Below, in pieces: positions 23,014-31,338 of a DNA stretch of 64,000 nucleotides; position 1 is the first letter of the stretch; every line of letters starts with the position of its first letter. Both the position numbers and the translations under genes were made by a program. The stretch spans positions 248,001 to 312,000 of the forward strand of contig JAIQEU010000001.1 in the NCBI GenBank assembly GCA_020073665.1, written 5' to 3'. Origin of the DNA: Terriglobia bacterium. GTDB taxonomy: Bacteria; Acidobacteriota; Terriglobia; Terriglobales; Acidobacteriaceae. The notes under the pieces were generated by a model. The model made no database searches and had not been told where the DNA came from. It worked only from the letters and a program-made list of their open reading frames with translations.

Positions 23014-23628
23014 ATCGATAAACGCTTTATCCGCACGAACGACCGCATCCGGGCCCGCGAAATCCGCGTAATTGACGATGAAGGCCAGCAGATTGGAATT
23101 CTGCCGCCCTACGAAGCGCTCAAGATGGCCCGCGAAAAAAACCTGGACCTGGTCGAGATTTCGCCCACCGCCACCCCCCCCGTCTGCCGCATCATGGACT
23201 ATGGGAAATTCCTGTACCAGCAGGAGAAGAAGGAGCGCGAGGCCAAGAAGCACCAGAAGACGATCACGGTCAAGGAAGTGAAGTTCCGCATCAACGTGGA
23301 CGATCACGATTACGAAACAAAAAAGAACCACGTGCTGCGCTTTCTGGACGAGGGCGACAAGGTGAAGGCGACCATCTTCTTCCGCGGACGGGAGATGACC
23401 CGCACCAACCTGGGACGGCAAATTCTGGACCGGCTGATCAAGGACGTGGAAGAGAAAGCCATCGTCGAGTTCCGGCCGCGGCAGGAAGGCAACACGCTGC
23501 ACGCCATCCTGGCGCCGAAAAAAGACGCGGTGCAAGCCAAGCCGCACAAGCCCGCGGAACAGAAGCCGAGACAACCGCAGGCCGCGCCGCCACAGGCACC
23601 ACCGCCGCCGCGGGCGAATCAAGCGTAG
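23014..23628 (+). CDS. infC: translation initiation factor IF-3, probable AUC start
   Basis: 204 residues. It matches IF-3 throughout: N-domain (FIRTNDRIRAREIRVIDDEG, YEALKMAREKNLDLVEI), linker, and C-domain (KEVKFRINVDDHDYETK, VKATIFFRGREMT), followed by a ~35-residue Lys/Pro/Gln/Ala tail. IF-3 keeps ribosomal subunits apart and checks the start codon. No ATG lies at the N-terminus. GGGAGG (23002-23007) is correctly placed for ATC at 23014, while the in-frame TTG at 22999 overlaps that Shine-Dalgarno. Rare AUU/AUC starts are the known basis of infC autoregulation in other bacteria. It heads the infC-rpmI-rplT-pheS-pheT cluster. Confidence 0.93.
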   Translation: MDKRFIRTNDRIRAREIRVIDDEGQQIGILPPYEALKMAREKNLDLVEISPTATPPVCRIMDYGKFLYQQEKKEREAKKHQKTITVKEVKFRINVDDHDYETKKNHVLRFLDEGDKVKATIFFRGREMTRTNLGRQILDRLIKDVEEKAIVEFRPRQEGNTLHAILAPKKDAVQAKPHKPAEQKPRQPQAAPPQAPPPPRANQA

Positions 23629-23649
23629 GAAAGCAGCTATCAGCAATTT

Positions 23650-23722
23650 GCTCTTAGCTCTTAGCACTTAGCTGTTTGGTGCCAAATCTGCCGGTGCGCG
23701 AAATGGCTAAATGCTAAGAGCT
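23650..23722. repeat. inverted pair of 7-bp repeat arrays between infC and rpmI
   Basis: GCTCTTA units (23650-23670) face GGCTAAAT and GCTAAGAGCTT (23705-23722), so the two arrays can pair into a hairpin with a ~35-nt loop. Confidence 0.7.
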
Positions 23723-23736
23723 TCTTTTGAGGACTT

Positions 23737-23931
23737 ATGCCGAAACTGAAAACTCATAAAGGCGCTGCCAAGCGCTTCAAGAAGACTGCCAGCGGGAAGG
23801 TGAAGCGTGGACACTCGCATCTGCGTCACATGCTGACCTCGAAACCGCACAAACGCAAGAAGAAGCTGGGACAGTCCGTCCTGGTGAGCGATGCGGATAC
23901 TCCGAAGATCAAGCGGATGATTCCGTACTAA
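23737..23931 (+). CDS. rpmI: 50S ribosomal protein L35
   Basis: 64 residues, typical L35: [20 protein letters not shown], then [20 protein letters not shown] and [15 protein letters not shown]. It belongs to the large subunit. GAGGA before the ATG is the ribosome-binding site. It follows infC, from which it is separated by a repeat hairpin, and precedes rplT, as in most bacteria. Confidence 0.96.
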   Translation: MPKLKTHKGAAKRFKKTASGKVKRGHSHLRHMLTSKPHKRKKKLGQSVLVSDADTPKIKRMIPY

Positions 23932-23933
23932 CT

Positions 23934-23961
23934 CAGTACCGGGTACCTGGTACCGAGTACC
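23934..23961. repeat. 7-bp repeat array (GTACC type)
   Basis: Four units: CAGTACC, GGGTACC, TGGTACC, GAGTACC, starting two bases after the rpmI stop. GGTACC is self-complementary, so the array is also palindromic. A two-unit relative (TAGTACC, GGGTACC) lies at about 29663-29678 behind the ZapB-like gene. Confidence 0.75.
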
Positions 23962-24060
23962 GAGCAATCAGCCAGAAGCTCGGGGGCGCGTGAAGAGGTG
24001 ATGCAGACTTCGGTCGCCTACCTCCAGCCGCCGTTAACGAGAAAATAAAAGGAGCAGACC

Positions 24061-24417
24061 ATGCCTCGTGTCAAACGCGGGACCAAACGGCGCGCCAAGC
24101 GGAAAAAGATATTAGAGCGCGCCAGCGGATATTTCCTCACTAAATCAAAACTGTACCGTTCCGCCAAAGAAGCGGTGGAGCGCGGGCTGAAGTTCGCCTA
24201 TTCCGGGCGCAAACAGAAGAAGCGGCAGTACCGCTCGCTGTGGATTGTGCGCATCGGCGCCGCGGCCAAGCTGAACGGGATGAGCTACAACCAGTTCATC
24301 CACGGGCTGAAGACGGCTGGAGTGGAACTGGATCGCAAGATCCTGGCCGACCTGGCGGTGAAGGATCCGGGAGCGTTTAAGAGCCTTGCCGAACAGGCCA
24401 AGAGCGCGATTGGGTAG
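24061..24417 (+). CDS. rplT: 50S ribosomal protein L20
   Basis: 118 residues, standard length: [56 protein letters not shown] and [15 protein letters not shown]20 binds 23S rRNA early in assembly and in several bacteria represses its own operon through a leader structure. AAAAGGAG lies before the ATG. The 130-bp spacer upstream contains the GTACC array. Confidence 0.97.
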   Translation: MPRVKRGTKRRAKRKKILERASGYFLTKSKLYRSAKEAVERGLKFAYSGRKQKKRQYRSLWIVRIGAAAKLNGMSYNQFIHGLKTAGVELDRKILADLAVKDPGAFKSLAEQAKSAIG

Positions 24418-24420
24418 ACC

Positions 24421-24469
24421 AGCCTTTAGCAATTAGCCTTTAGCAATTAGCCTTTAGCCCTTAGCTTAC
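24421..24469. repeat. 7-bp repeat array between rplT and pheS (AGCCTTT/AGCAATT type)
   Basis: Six full units alternate AGCCTTT and AGCAATT, then AGCCCTT and a partial unit. It begins four bases after the rplT stop. All units face one way, unlike the inverted arrays at 23650 and 25678. Confidence 0.8.
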
Positions 24470-24554
24470 GTTGGTGGAGGACGAGCGTGTGCTCGTCCTA
24501 TCTGCCATTTTTCTGGAATGGATTTCTCGGGGTAGAAACCAGCTATCAGTTGAT

Positions 24555-25676
24555 ATGTATAGCGTTGCTAAATTGACGGACTACTCGGCGGCTGCGTTGG
24601 ATGCGGCTGTGCGAGAACTGCTGTCTGCCTTGGACGCGGAAGCGGCGACAGTGAAGAGCGATGCGGAATGGAAAGCCTTTCGCGATCGCTGGATGGCACG
24701 TAAGAACGGCGTGCTGACGCTGGTCAATGATCTGTGGCTGAAAGCCGCGCCGAAAGATGCCAAGCGCGATATCGGGCAGCGCGTCAACGAACTCAAAACG
24801 CAGGTCGAGCAGACTGTTGAGTCCACGCAGCAACGGATGCAAGGCGGGGCTTCGTCTGCGCGGCTGGCGACCGATCGCGTTGACATCACTCTCCCCGGCA
24901 TTCGCCGTCCGGTTGGGGCTGAGCATCCAGTCATCAAAACTCTGAATGAAATTGTTGGCGTCTTCCGCAACCTAGGATACTCGGTGCAGGAAGGGCCGGT
25001 GATTGAGACCGACTACTACAACTTCGAGGCGCTGAATTTCCCGCCCAACCATCCCGCGCGTGACACGCAGGACACGCTGTTCGTCGCCAAGCAAGGTTCA
25101 AAGCCGGCGCGCGAGCGCCTGCTGCTGCGTACCCACACGTCGCCGGTGCAGGTGCGGACCATGGAAGCGATGAAGCCTCCGCTACGCATCGTGATTCCGG
25201 GCAAGGTGCATCGGAATGACCCTCCGGACGCCAGTCACTCTCCCATGTTTCACCAGGTCGAAGGGCTGGCGGTGGATACCAACATCACGTTTGGCGATTT
25301 GAAGGGTACGCTCGATCACGCCATGAAGGCACTGTTCGGGTCGAGTGTGAAGACGCATTTCCGGCCGTCGTTCTTCCCTTTCACCGAGCCCAGCGCGGAG
25401 ATGATGGTTTCGTGCTTCATCTGCGGCGGCAGCGGGAAGCGCGGGTCGGAGCCGTGCCGCCCGTGCAAAACCACCGGGTGGATTGAAATTCTGGGCTGCG
25501 GCATGGTGGATCCTAACGTGTTCGAGTTCGTCAAAGGCAACGGGTACGATCCCAAGAAAGTTTCGGGATTCGCCTTTGGCATGGGCGCAGACCGGATCGC
25601 GATCTTGAAGTATGGGGTGGATGACATTCAGTTGTTCTTTCAGGGGGATGTGCGGTTTTTGGAGCAGTGGCGTTAG
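24555..25676 (+). CDS. pheS: phenylalanine--tRNA ligase alpha subunit
   Basis: About 373 residues. The N-terminal coiled coil is followed by the class-II core: FHQVEGLAVDTNITFGDLKG (motif 2), FRPSFFPFTEPSAEM, a CFICGGSGKRGSEPCRPCK insertion, GCGMVDPNVF and GFAFGMGADRIAILKYG (motif 3). With PheT it forms the alpha2beta2 enzyme that charges tRNA-Phe. The ATG at 24555 is preferred: the frame is open to a TTG at 24471, but those extra residues start inside the repeat-derived spacer. No good Shine-Dalgarno is visible, so the start is the weak point. Confidence 0.93.
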   Translation: MYSVAKLTDYSAAALDAAVRELLSALDAEAATVKSDAEWKAFRDRWMARKNGVLTLVNDLWLKAAPKDAKRDIGQRVNELKTQVEQTVESTQQRMQGGASSARLATDRVDITLPGIRRPVGAEHPVIKTLNEIVGVFRNLGYSVQEGPVIETDYYNFEALNFPPNHPARDTQDTLFVAKQGSKPARERLLLRTHTSPVQVRTMEAMKPPLRIVIPGKVHRNDPPDASHSPMFHQVEGLAVDTNITFGDLKGTLDHAMKALFGSSVKTHFRPSFFPFTEPSAEMMVSCFICGGSGKRGSEPCRPCKTTGWIEILGCGMVDPNVFEFVKGNGYDPKKVSGFAFGMGADRIAILKYGVDDIQLFFQGDVRFLEQWR

Positions 25677-25677
25677 A

Positions 25678-25748
25678 AGCTCTTAGCTATTAGCTCTTAG
25701 CCTTTAGCCAAATCGGCGAGCTAAGAGCTAGCGGCTAAGAGCTAATAG
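25678..25748. repeat. inverted 7-bp repeat arrays filling the pheS-pheT spacer
   Basis: AGCTCTT-type units (25678-25708) face GAGCTAA-type units (25718-25745), forming a stem of about 16-30 bp. The array occupies the whole gap: pheS stops at 25676 and the first pheT ATG is at 25749. Confidence 0.85.
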
Positions 25749-25754
25749 ATGAAC

Positions 25755-27827
25755 ATGAAACTCTCTCCTACATGGATACGGGACTTTGTGGCGCTGCCGG
25801 TCGATGATCATCGGCTGGCGGAAGATCTCACGTCCATTGGAATTGCGGTGGAGGGGATTTCGGGCGGGGGCGACTCGACGGTCTTCGAGATGGAGATTGG
25901 GACGAACCGTCCGGACGCGATGAACCATTACGGGGTGGCGCGGGAGGCCTCGGCTTTCTACGACGTTCCGCTGAAGCTGATTTCGCCGAAGCTTACCTCA
26001 GCGGCTAAAGCTGCATCCACGGCACGTTCTGGCGGCACGATTGAAGTGGTGCCCTTCCCAATCACAATCGAGGAAGCCAACCTTTGTCCACGGTTCACGG
26101 CTCGGGTGGTGCGTGGCGTCAAGATCAGGCCCTCGCCGGCGAACGTCGTACAGCGGCTTGGATTGCTTGACCAGCGTCCCATCAACAATGCCGTGGACGC
26201 AACCAATTACACGTTGTGGGAGATCGGCAAGCCGACGCATGTGTTCGATCTCGACTTACTCGAGGGCGGGAAGATCATTGTGCGGCGGGCGCGGGATGGC
26301 GAAACCCTCAAGACGCTCGACGGCGTGGAGCGCAAGCTCACGACGGAAGACCTGGTGGTGGCGGATGGGCGCAAGCCGGTGGGACTGGCGGGGGTGATGG
26401 GCGGGTTCGACACCATGATCACCGACAAGACGCGCAACATCCTGATCGAGTCGGCGTGGTGGGACCCGGCGATGGTTCGCAAGATGTCGCGGCGGCACGG
26501 GATACACACCGACGCTTCGCACCGCTTTGAACGCGGCGCGGACTATGAGTCAACCGTTCTTTCGTGTGATCGCGTAGCCGAACTGATTCTGCAGTCGGGC
26601 GGCGGAGAGTTGGTCGGCGACGTCGTGGATGTGGTGGCCAAGCGCATCGACCAGGCTCCGGTGGCGCTGCATCTTGCCGAAGTGCGCCGCATTCTCGGGG
26701 AAGAGCTCGGCACCAACGAAATTCTCGGCATCCTGAAGCGGCTGGGGTTTGAAAGTGTGCCTGAACCAGGGGAAGAAGCGGAGTTCACCGTCCATATTCC
26801 GAGCTGGCGGCTGGACGTGGAGCGCGAGATTGACTTGATCGAAGAGATTGCGCGCCTGCACGGCTACGACAAGTTTGCCAATAAGCTGCCGGCTTTTTCG
26901 GGTGCGGTAATCGATCAGCCTGACCAAGCAAAAGACCAGAAGCTGCGGTCGCTGCTGCTGGCACTGGGCTACAACGAAGCAGTTTCGCTAAGCTTCATTT
27001 CGCACGAAGACGCGGCGAAGTTTTCGCCTATGCCGGCGATCGAGCTGGCGAACCCCATCAGCGACGAAGCTTCGGTGATGCGGAACTCCATCGTTCCAGG
27101 AATTCTGGGCATGGTCGCCTACAATCTGAATCGCGGCAGCGATAACGTGCGGCTGTTCGAGGCCGGCCCGGTGTGGGAAGCGTCGGGACCAAAAGCGATG
27201 GAGTTAAAGCGCGTTTGCATGGGCGCAACCGGCAGTGCAGTCGCCGCGAGCGTGAACCAGGGGGCGCGGCCGCTTTCGTTCTTCGACCTGAAGGGCGATA
27301 TGGAAACCCTGCTCGAAGCGTTCGAGTGCGATGCTTTGTGCTACGACTCGAATGCTGCCGAGTACTACCACCCCGGGCGCTCAGCGCGGGCGGTGATGGA
27401 TGGCGCGACGGTGGCGCAGTTCGGACAGATTGATCCCGAGAAGGCGGCGCGCAAGTTGCGGCAGGATGTGTGGCTCGGCGAAATTTTTCTCGACCGTTTG
27501 TACACCCACAGTTTGCGGCAGGTACGTTACCAGGCGTTGCCGCGGTATCCGGCGGTGGAGCGGGATTTCTCGATGGTGTTTGGGGACGCGGTCGGGTTCG
27601 AGAAAATCCAGCAGGCGGTGATGGGGTTGGGGATCGCGGAGCTACGCAGTTTTGTGCCGGTGGAGATTTTCCGAGGCGGCGCGGTTCCGGCGGGTAAGTA
27701 TTCGATCTTGTTGCGGGCGACGTTACAATCCGGCGAGCGGACTTTGCGCGAGGACGAAGTGGCGCAGTGGTCGGGGAAGATCATCAACGCGCTCGAGGGA
27801 TTGGGCGGGATGTTGCGGGCGTCGTGA
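25755..27827 (+). CDS. pheT: phenylalanine--tRNA ligase beta subunit
   Basis: 690 residues. It begins MKLSPTWIRDFVALPVDDH and lacks the N-terminal EMAP-like tRNA-binding domain that makes the E. coli protein ~795 long; shorter PheT forms occur in several phyla. Recognisable parts are the B3/B4 editing domain (ATNYTLWEIGKPTHVFD), B5 (SWRLDVEREIDLIEEIARLHGYD), the catalytic-like core and the C-terminal FDX-ACB domain (RYPAVERDFSMVF ... FRGGAVPAGKYSILLR). An ATG 6 bp upstream is an alternative start. The spacer from pheS consists only of repeat arrays, so a hairpin lies where its ribosome-binding site should be. Confidence 0.94.
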   Translation: MKLSPTWIRDFVALPVDDHRLAEDLTSIGIAVEGISGGGDSTVFEMEIGTNRPDAMNHYGVAREASAFYDVPLKLISPKLTSAAKAASTARSGGTIEVVPFPITIEEANLCPRFTARVVRGVKIRPSPANVVQRLGLLDQRPINNAVDATNYTLWEIGKPTHVFDLDLLEGGKIIVRRARDGETLKTLDGVERKLTTEDLVVADGRKPVGLAGVMGGFDTMITDKTRNILIESAWWDPAMVRKMSRRHGIHTDASHRFERGADYESTVLSCDRVAELILQSGGGELVGDVVDVVAKRIDQAPVALHLAEVRRILGEELGTNEILGILKRLGFESVPEPGEEAEFTVHIPSWRLDVEREIDLIEEIARLHGYDKFANKLPAFSGAVIDQPDQAKDQKLRSLLLALGYNEAVSLSFISHEDAAKFSPMPAIELANPISDEASVMRNSIVPGILGMVAYNLNRGSDNVRLFEAGPVWEASGPKAMELKRVCMGATGSAVAASVNQGARPLSFFDLKGDMETLLEAFECDALCYDSNAAEYYHPGRSARAVMDGATVAQFGQIDPEKAARKLRQDVWLGEIFLDRLYTHSLRQVRYQALPRYPAVERDFSMVFGDAVGFEKIQQAVMGLGIAELRSFVPVEIFRGGAVPAGKYSILLRATLQSGERTLREDEVAQWSGKIINALEGLGGMLRAS

Positions 27828-27956
27828 GTGTCGTCTGAAGGGACTCGCCTGCTTTCTCCTGCCTACCCGGCAATTACGTGCCGGGCTATCACATGCCAGT
27901 CGCTCCGCGACTGGGACCTTGGTCTACCCAACACTGCGGATCAAGTTCGGTGGTTT

Positions 27957-27984
27957 CTCTGCGCCTCTGTGTCTCTGTGGTGAA
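27957..27984. repeat. 8-bp repeat array (CTCTGTGT type)
   Basis: CTCTGCGC, CTCTGTGT and CTCTGTGG in tandem. Inverse-sense relatives are at 31262-31281 (CCACAGAG units) and, degenerate, at 29258-29288; a coding relative is in the receptor signal peptide at 10461. Confidence 0.7.
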
Positions 27985-28016
27985 CCCGCATTAGCCTGTG
28001 CTACCCTGACCCAACT

Positions 28017-29213
28017 ATGGCGGACGTGGCCTTTCAACCAAAGCACTTCCTGAGCGACAAGGTCGCGCATTTTACGGAATCGGTTATCCGCGAGATGACG
28101 CGGCAGGCGATGCAATATGGCGCCATCAACCTGGCGCAGGGCTTTCCTGATTTTCCGGCCCCGGCGGAGATCAAGCGGGCGGCGCAGGAAGCGATTGAGG
28201 GCGACGTTAACCAGTACGCCATCACCTGGGGTGCGAAGAACCTGCGCAACGCGATTGCGCGGCAGATGCAGGAGTGGCAAGGGATCCACGTAGATCCGGA
28301 GACGCAGGTCACGGTGTGCTGCGGCTCGACCGAGGCGATGATCTCCACGCTGCTGGCGATCTGCAATGCGGGCGATGAAGTCGTCATCTTCGAGCCGTTT
28401 TATGAGAACTACGGGCCGGACTCGGTGCTATCGGGAGCCAAGCCGCGGTTCGTGAAGCTGCGGCCTCCTACAATGCCCGATGGCGAGTGGAGCTTCGACG
28501 AGCGCGAACTGCGGGCGGCATTTCACAATCACACCAAAGCCATCATCCTTAATACTCCGAACAATCCTACGGGGAAAGTTTTCACGCGGGCGGAGCTGGA
28601 GCTGATCCGCAGGCTGTGCATCGAGTTCGACGTGGTGGCGATCACCGACGAAATCTACGAACACATTCTTTACGACGACACCCAGCACATTTCCATTGCC
28701 CGCCTGGATGGCATGGGCGAACGCACCGTCACTATCAATGGACTCTCGAAAAGTTACAGCGTGACTGGATGGCGGGTGGGGTGGGCCGTCGCGCCTCCGG
28801 CGATTACCAATGCCATCCGCAAGGTACACGACTTCATGACAGTGGGCGCTCCCGCGCCGCTGCAGGAGGCGGGAGCGGTGGCGCTGGGTCTGCCCGCGGT
28901 CTACTACCAGGAGCTGGCGACCCGGTACCGGACGCGGCGCGACCACCTGATGCCGGCCCTGACCGAGGCGGGTTTTCGTTGCTTCCGGCCGCGGGGGGCT
29001 TATTACGTGATGACCGATATCTCCGGGTTCGGATATGCCAATGATGTGGCGTTCACGCGATACCTGGTGAAGGAAATCGGGGTGGCGGCGGTGCCAGGGA
29101 CGAGTTTCTACAATGATCCGCGCGACGGAGCGCAGCAGGTTCGGTTCGCATTCTGCAAGCGCCCGGAGACTTTGGACGAGGCGGCGGCGCGGCTCAAGAA
29201 ACTCAGGAAATGA
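28017..29213 (+). CDS. class I/II PLP-dependent aminotransferase
   Basis: 398 residues, fold type I. Signatures: LAQGFPDFPAP, CCGSTEAM, LNTPNNPTGKVF, ITDEIYEHILYDD and the PLP lysine Lys245 in NGLSKSYSVTGWRVGW. The sequence looks closest to the kynurenine/methionine (KAT/YbdL-like) aminotransferase group; the amino donor is not certain. The gene lies 190 bp behind pheT; a CTCTGTG repeat sits between them, so co-transcription is doubtful. Confidence 0.88.
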   Translation: MADVAFQPKHFLSDKVAHFTESVIREMTRQAMQYGAINLAQGFPDFPAPAEIKRAAQEAIEGDVNQYAITWGAKNLRNAIARQMQEWQGIHVDPETQVTVCCGSTEAMISTLLAICNAGDEVVIFEPFYENYGPDSVLSGAKPRFVKLRPPTMPDGEWSFDERELRAAFHNHTKAIILNTPNNPTGKVFTRAELELIRRLCIEFDVVAITDEIYEHILYDDTQHISIARLDGMGERTVTINGLSKSYSVTGWRVGWAVAPPAITNAIRKVHDFMTVGAPAPLQEAGAVALGLPAVYYQELATRYRTRRDHLMPALTEAGFRCFRPRGAYYVMTDISGFGYANDVAFTRYLVKEIGVAAVPGTSFYNDPRDGAQQVRFAFCKRPETLDEAAARLKKLRK

Positions 29214-29365
29214 AAACCGCAAGGGGCGCTGGGGACGCGGAGGACCATAACTTCTTAACCACAGAGGACTCAGAGGACGCGGAGGAAGAAGGGCACAGTA
29301 ATCCACAGCTTTCTGGGTTATACTGCGCCTAAGTTTGAAATTTTCCTGAGGGAATGAGTCCCATC

Positions 29366-29665
29366 ATGTCTGTAAACCTTGCAGAAGACGACGTGCCCAC
29401 CCAGGTACCTGCCGACGAATTCCTGGCGCTCGAAGAGAAGGTTTATCGCACCATAGAACTGTACAAGACGGCCCGCGAGGGGCGGGCAGCGGCTGAGCGC
29501 GATGCCCAGCGCTTGCGCAGCCAGCTCGAGGAGCGGGAAGAAGAGGTGGAAAGCTTGCGCAAGGAGATGGTGAGGTTGCGCAAGGAGCGAGAGACGGTGC
29601 GCGGCCGGGTAGAAAAGATGCTGGCGCAGATCGACCACGTGGTCGAGGAGCAGGCGGCGAGTTAG
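29366..29665 (+). CDS. coiled-coil protein, ZapB-like, upstream of zapA
   Basis: About 99 residues, nearly all one alpha-helical coiled coil: LEEKVYRTIELYKTAREGR, then RLRSQLEEREEEVESLRKEM and VRLRKERETVRGRVEKML. Size, composition and position directly before zapA suggest a ZapB-like division-site protein that bundles FtsZ through ZapA, but coiled coils carry little family signal. The start could be the ATG 12 bp upstream (29354), which directly abuts GAGGGA. A TATACT box lies at 29319-29324. Confidence 0.7.
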   Translation: MSVNLAEDDVPTQVPADEFLALEEKVYRTIELYKTAREGRAAAERDAQRLRSQLEEREEEVESLRKEMVRLRKERETVRGRVEKMLAQIDHVVEEQAAS

Positions 29666-29735
29666 TACCGGGTACCAAGTCTTGGACTGCTGGAGCTCAC
29701 GGCGGCTCATGACGGATTCACGGGAGTGAACATCT

Positions 29736-30071
29736 ATGGCGACTGCCACAAAACAGACTCCGGTCAAAGGCGCGGAAAACAGCAGCGTGCGGGTGGAGAT
29801 TTTCGACCAGGGCTACAACCTGCGCGGGTCGGACCCGGAGTACATCCTGAAGCTGGCGGAGTACGTGGATTCGAAGATGCGCGCGGTGGCCGAGCAGACG
29901 CACACGGTGGACACGGCGCGGCTGGCGGTGCTGGCGGCGCTCAATATCGCAGATGAATATCACCTGGTAAAGCGCAAGCTGGAGAACGGTCCGGTGGATT
30001 ATCTGCAGCGGGCGCACCAGCTTTCGGATGCGCTAGATGAAGTGTTGCAGGAGAAGCGGCGGGCGGGGTAA
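29736..30071 (+). CDS. zapA: cell division protein ZapA
   Basis: 111 residues. The N-domain reads VRVEIFDQGYNLRGSDPEYILKLAEYVDSKM and continues into VDTARLAVLAALNIADEYH, the ZapA signature, followed by a C-terminal coiled coil. ZapA binds and cross-links FtsZ filaments at midcell. It follows the ZapB-like gene and is followed by a 6S RNA candidate, matching the zapA-ssrS order known from many bacteria. Confidence 0.9.
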   Translation: MATATKQTPVKGAENSSVRVEIFDQGYNLRGSDPEYILKLAEYVDSKMRAVAEQTHTVDTARLAVLAALNIADEYHLVKRKLENGPVDYLQRAHQLSDALDEVLQEKRRAG

Positions 30072-30117
30072 CCAAAGTTGCTGGCAAGCCGAGTACCAAC
30101 TTTTTATCGTTCCCCCC

Positions 30118-30146
30118 TTGCGTAACGTCGAAGTTTTCCCTAGCAT
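30118..30146 (+). promoter_or_regulatory. promoter of the 6S RNA candidate
   Basis: TTGCGT (30118-30123), a 17-bp spacer and TAGCAT (30141-30146) predict initiation near 30153-30157, just before the closing stem. Confidence 0.55.
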
Positions 30147-30156
30147 CCAACATTGA

Positions 30157-30348
30157 AAGCCGACCTGCCAAGTTGGTGATGGTGGTAACCGATTTTTGAA
30201 CCAACACCGAATGAACGGGGGCCTGACTCGTAATCGATCCGGTGTGCAGTGCTCCGCCATGCGGAGATGCCTAAAGGGTCGCGGCGGGTTCCCATCGTCT
30301 AACGACGGGTTCATTCTCGGCCTACCACACGGCATAGCGGGTCGGCTT
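30157..30348 (+). ncRNA. ssrS: 6S RNA candidate
   Basis: The ends pair: AAGCCGACCTGC (30157-30168) with GCGGGTCGGCTT (30337-30348), 12 bp with one G-U. Inside, GGTGGT pairs with ACCAC, CCGAATGAAC pairs with GTTCATTC..GG, GATCC with GGGTC, and an apical CTCCGC-CAT-GCGGAG hairpin caps the rod. Length (~190 nt), the long rod with internal loops, the position right behind zapA and an own promoter all match 6S RNA, which mimics an open promoter and sequesters sigma70 RNA polymerase in stationary phase. The open-bubble sequence was not verified against a covariance model. Confidence 0.75.
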
Positions 30349-30448
30349 GTTTTACAGCCCTCCGTCGTCCGGCTTCAGTCGTCAGGTTACACGCCTCCCT
30401 GCTAAACTGATCTGGACCAATTTCGATTGTTCTGCATCTAAACCATCA

Positions 30449-31255
30449 GTGTTTCCGCAACTGTTTCATATCGGACGGTTTTTCCTTCCCACTTACGGGC
30501 TGCTGGTGTCTCTGGGCGTGCTGCTGGGGATGTGGATCAGCGTGCGCAATTCGGAGAAGCAGGGCATTGATCCGGAAAACGCATGGAACCTAGGCATCAT
30601 GGTGGTGCTGTGCGGCATCATCGGGGCGAAGGTGCTGTACATCATTGTTGACTGGGACGCGTACATGGCGCACCCCAGCGAAATTTTCAGCCTGGCGACT
30701 TTGCAGGCGGGGGGCGTGTTCTCGGGCGGGCTGATTGGGGCGTTGTCGGCGGCGGTGTGGTACATCCGCAAACACAAGATGCCGGCGCTGGCGACTTGCG
30801 ATGCGTTTGCGCCGGGACTGGCGATTGGGCACGCGATTGGCCGCGTAGGATGCTTTGCCGCCGGATGCTGCTGGGGCAAGCCGACGAATGCGTTCTGGGG
30901 AGTGACTTTCACCAATCCCATTGCGTACCAGCTGGTGGGAACGCCCTTGAACCAGGCGCTTGAGCCGACGCAGTTGTTCGAATCGGCGGTGGAGCTGGCG
31001 AATTTCTTCATACTGGCGTGGATGCTGAAACGCAAGAAGTTTGATGGGCAGGTGTTCGGGGCGTACCTGATCCTGTATGGCGTGGCACGATACTTCCTGG
31101 AATTTCTGCGTGACGATCCCGGGCGGGGCTCGGTGTTTGGCGGGCTGATGACCGGCACGCAGCTGATCTCGATTTGCCTGGTGATTACCGGCGGGCTGAT
31201 CTGGTGGCTGCGCAGCGGGGTGCCCAAGGGCGTGCCGGTGCAAGCGGCGCGATAA
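30449..31255 (+). CDS. lgt: prolipoprotein diacylglyceryl transferase
   Basis: 268 residues from a GTG start (MFPQLFHIGRFFLPTYG), with about seven membrane segments. The Lgt signature is present as HAIGRVGCFAAGCCWGKPT, plus GGVFSGGLIGAL and YLILYGVARYFLEFLR. Lgt transfers diacylglycerol from phosphatidylglycerol to the lipobox cysteine of prolipoproteins in the inner membrane. Upstream-extended frames run into the 6S RNA region and are not supported. It is followed closely by the RluD-type gene. Confidence 0.93.
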   Translation: MFPQLFHIGRFFLPTYGLLVSLGVLLGMWISVRNSEKQGIDPENAWNLGIMVVLCGIIGAKVLYIIVDWDAYMAHPSEIFSLATLQAGGVFSGGLIGALSAAVWYIRKHKMPALATCDAFAPGLAIGHAIGRVGCFAAGCCWGKPTNAFWGVTFTNPIAYQLVGTPLNQALEPTQLFESAVELANFFILAWMLKRKKFDGQVFGAYLILYGVARYFLEFLRDDPGRGSVFGGLMTGTQLISICLVITGGLIWWLRSGVPKGVPVQAAR

Positions 31256-31338
31256 ACTTCTCACCACAGAGACACAGAGAAAAGCTGGGGTCTGAAAAAA
31301 TCTCTCCACGACTTGCTTCCCAAGTAAACTCTCAGGCA

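Noticed and set aside
28428-29306. 292-codon minus-strand ORF opposite the aminotransferase
   Set aside because: Antisense to intact PLP-enzyme motifs; no domain recognised.
30493-31227. 244-codon minus-strand ORF opposite lgt
   Set aside because: Antisense to a full lgt with its signature motif.
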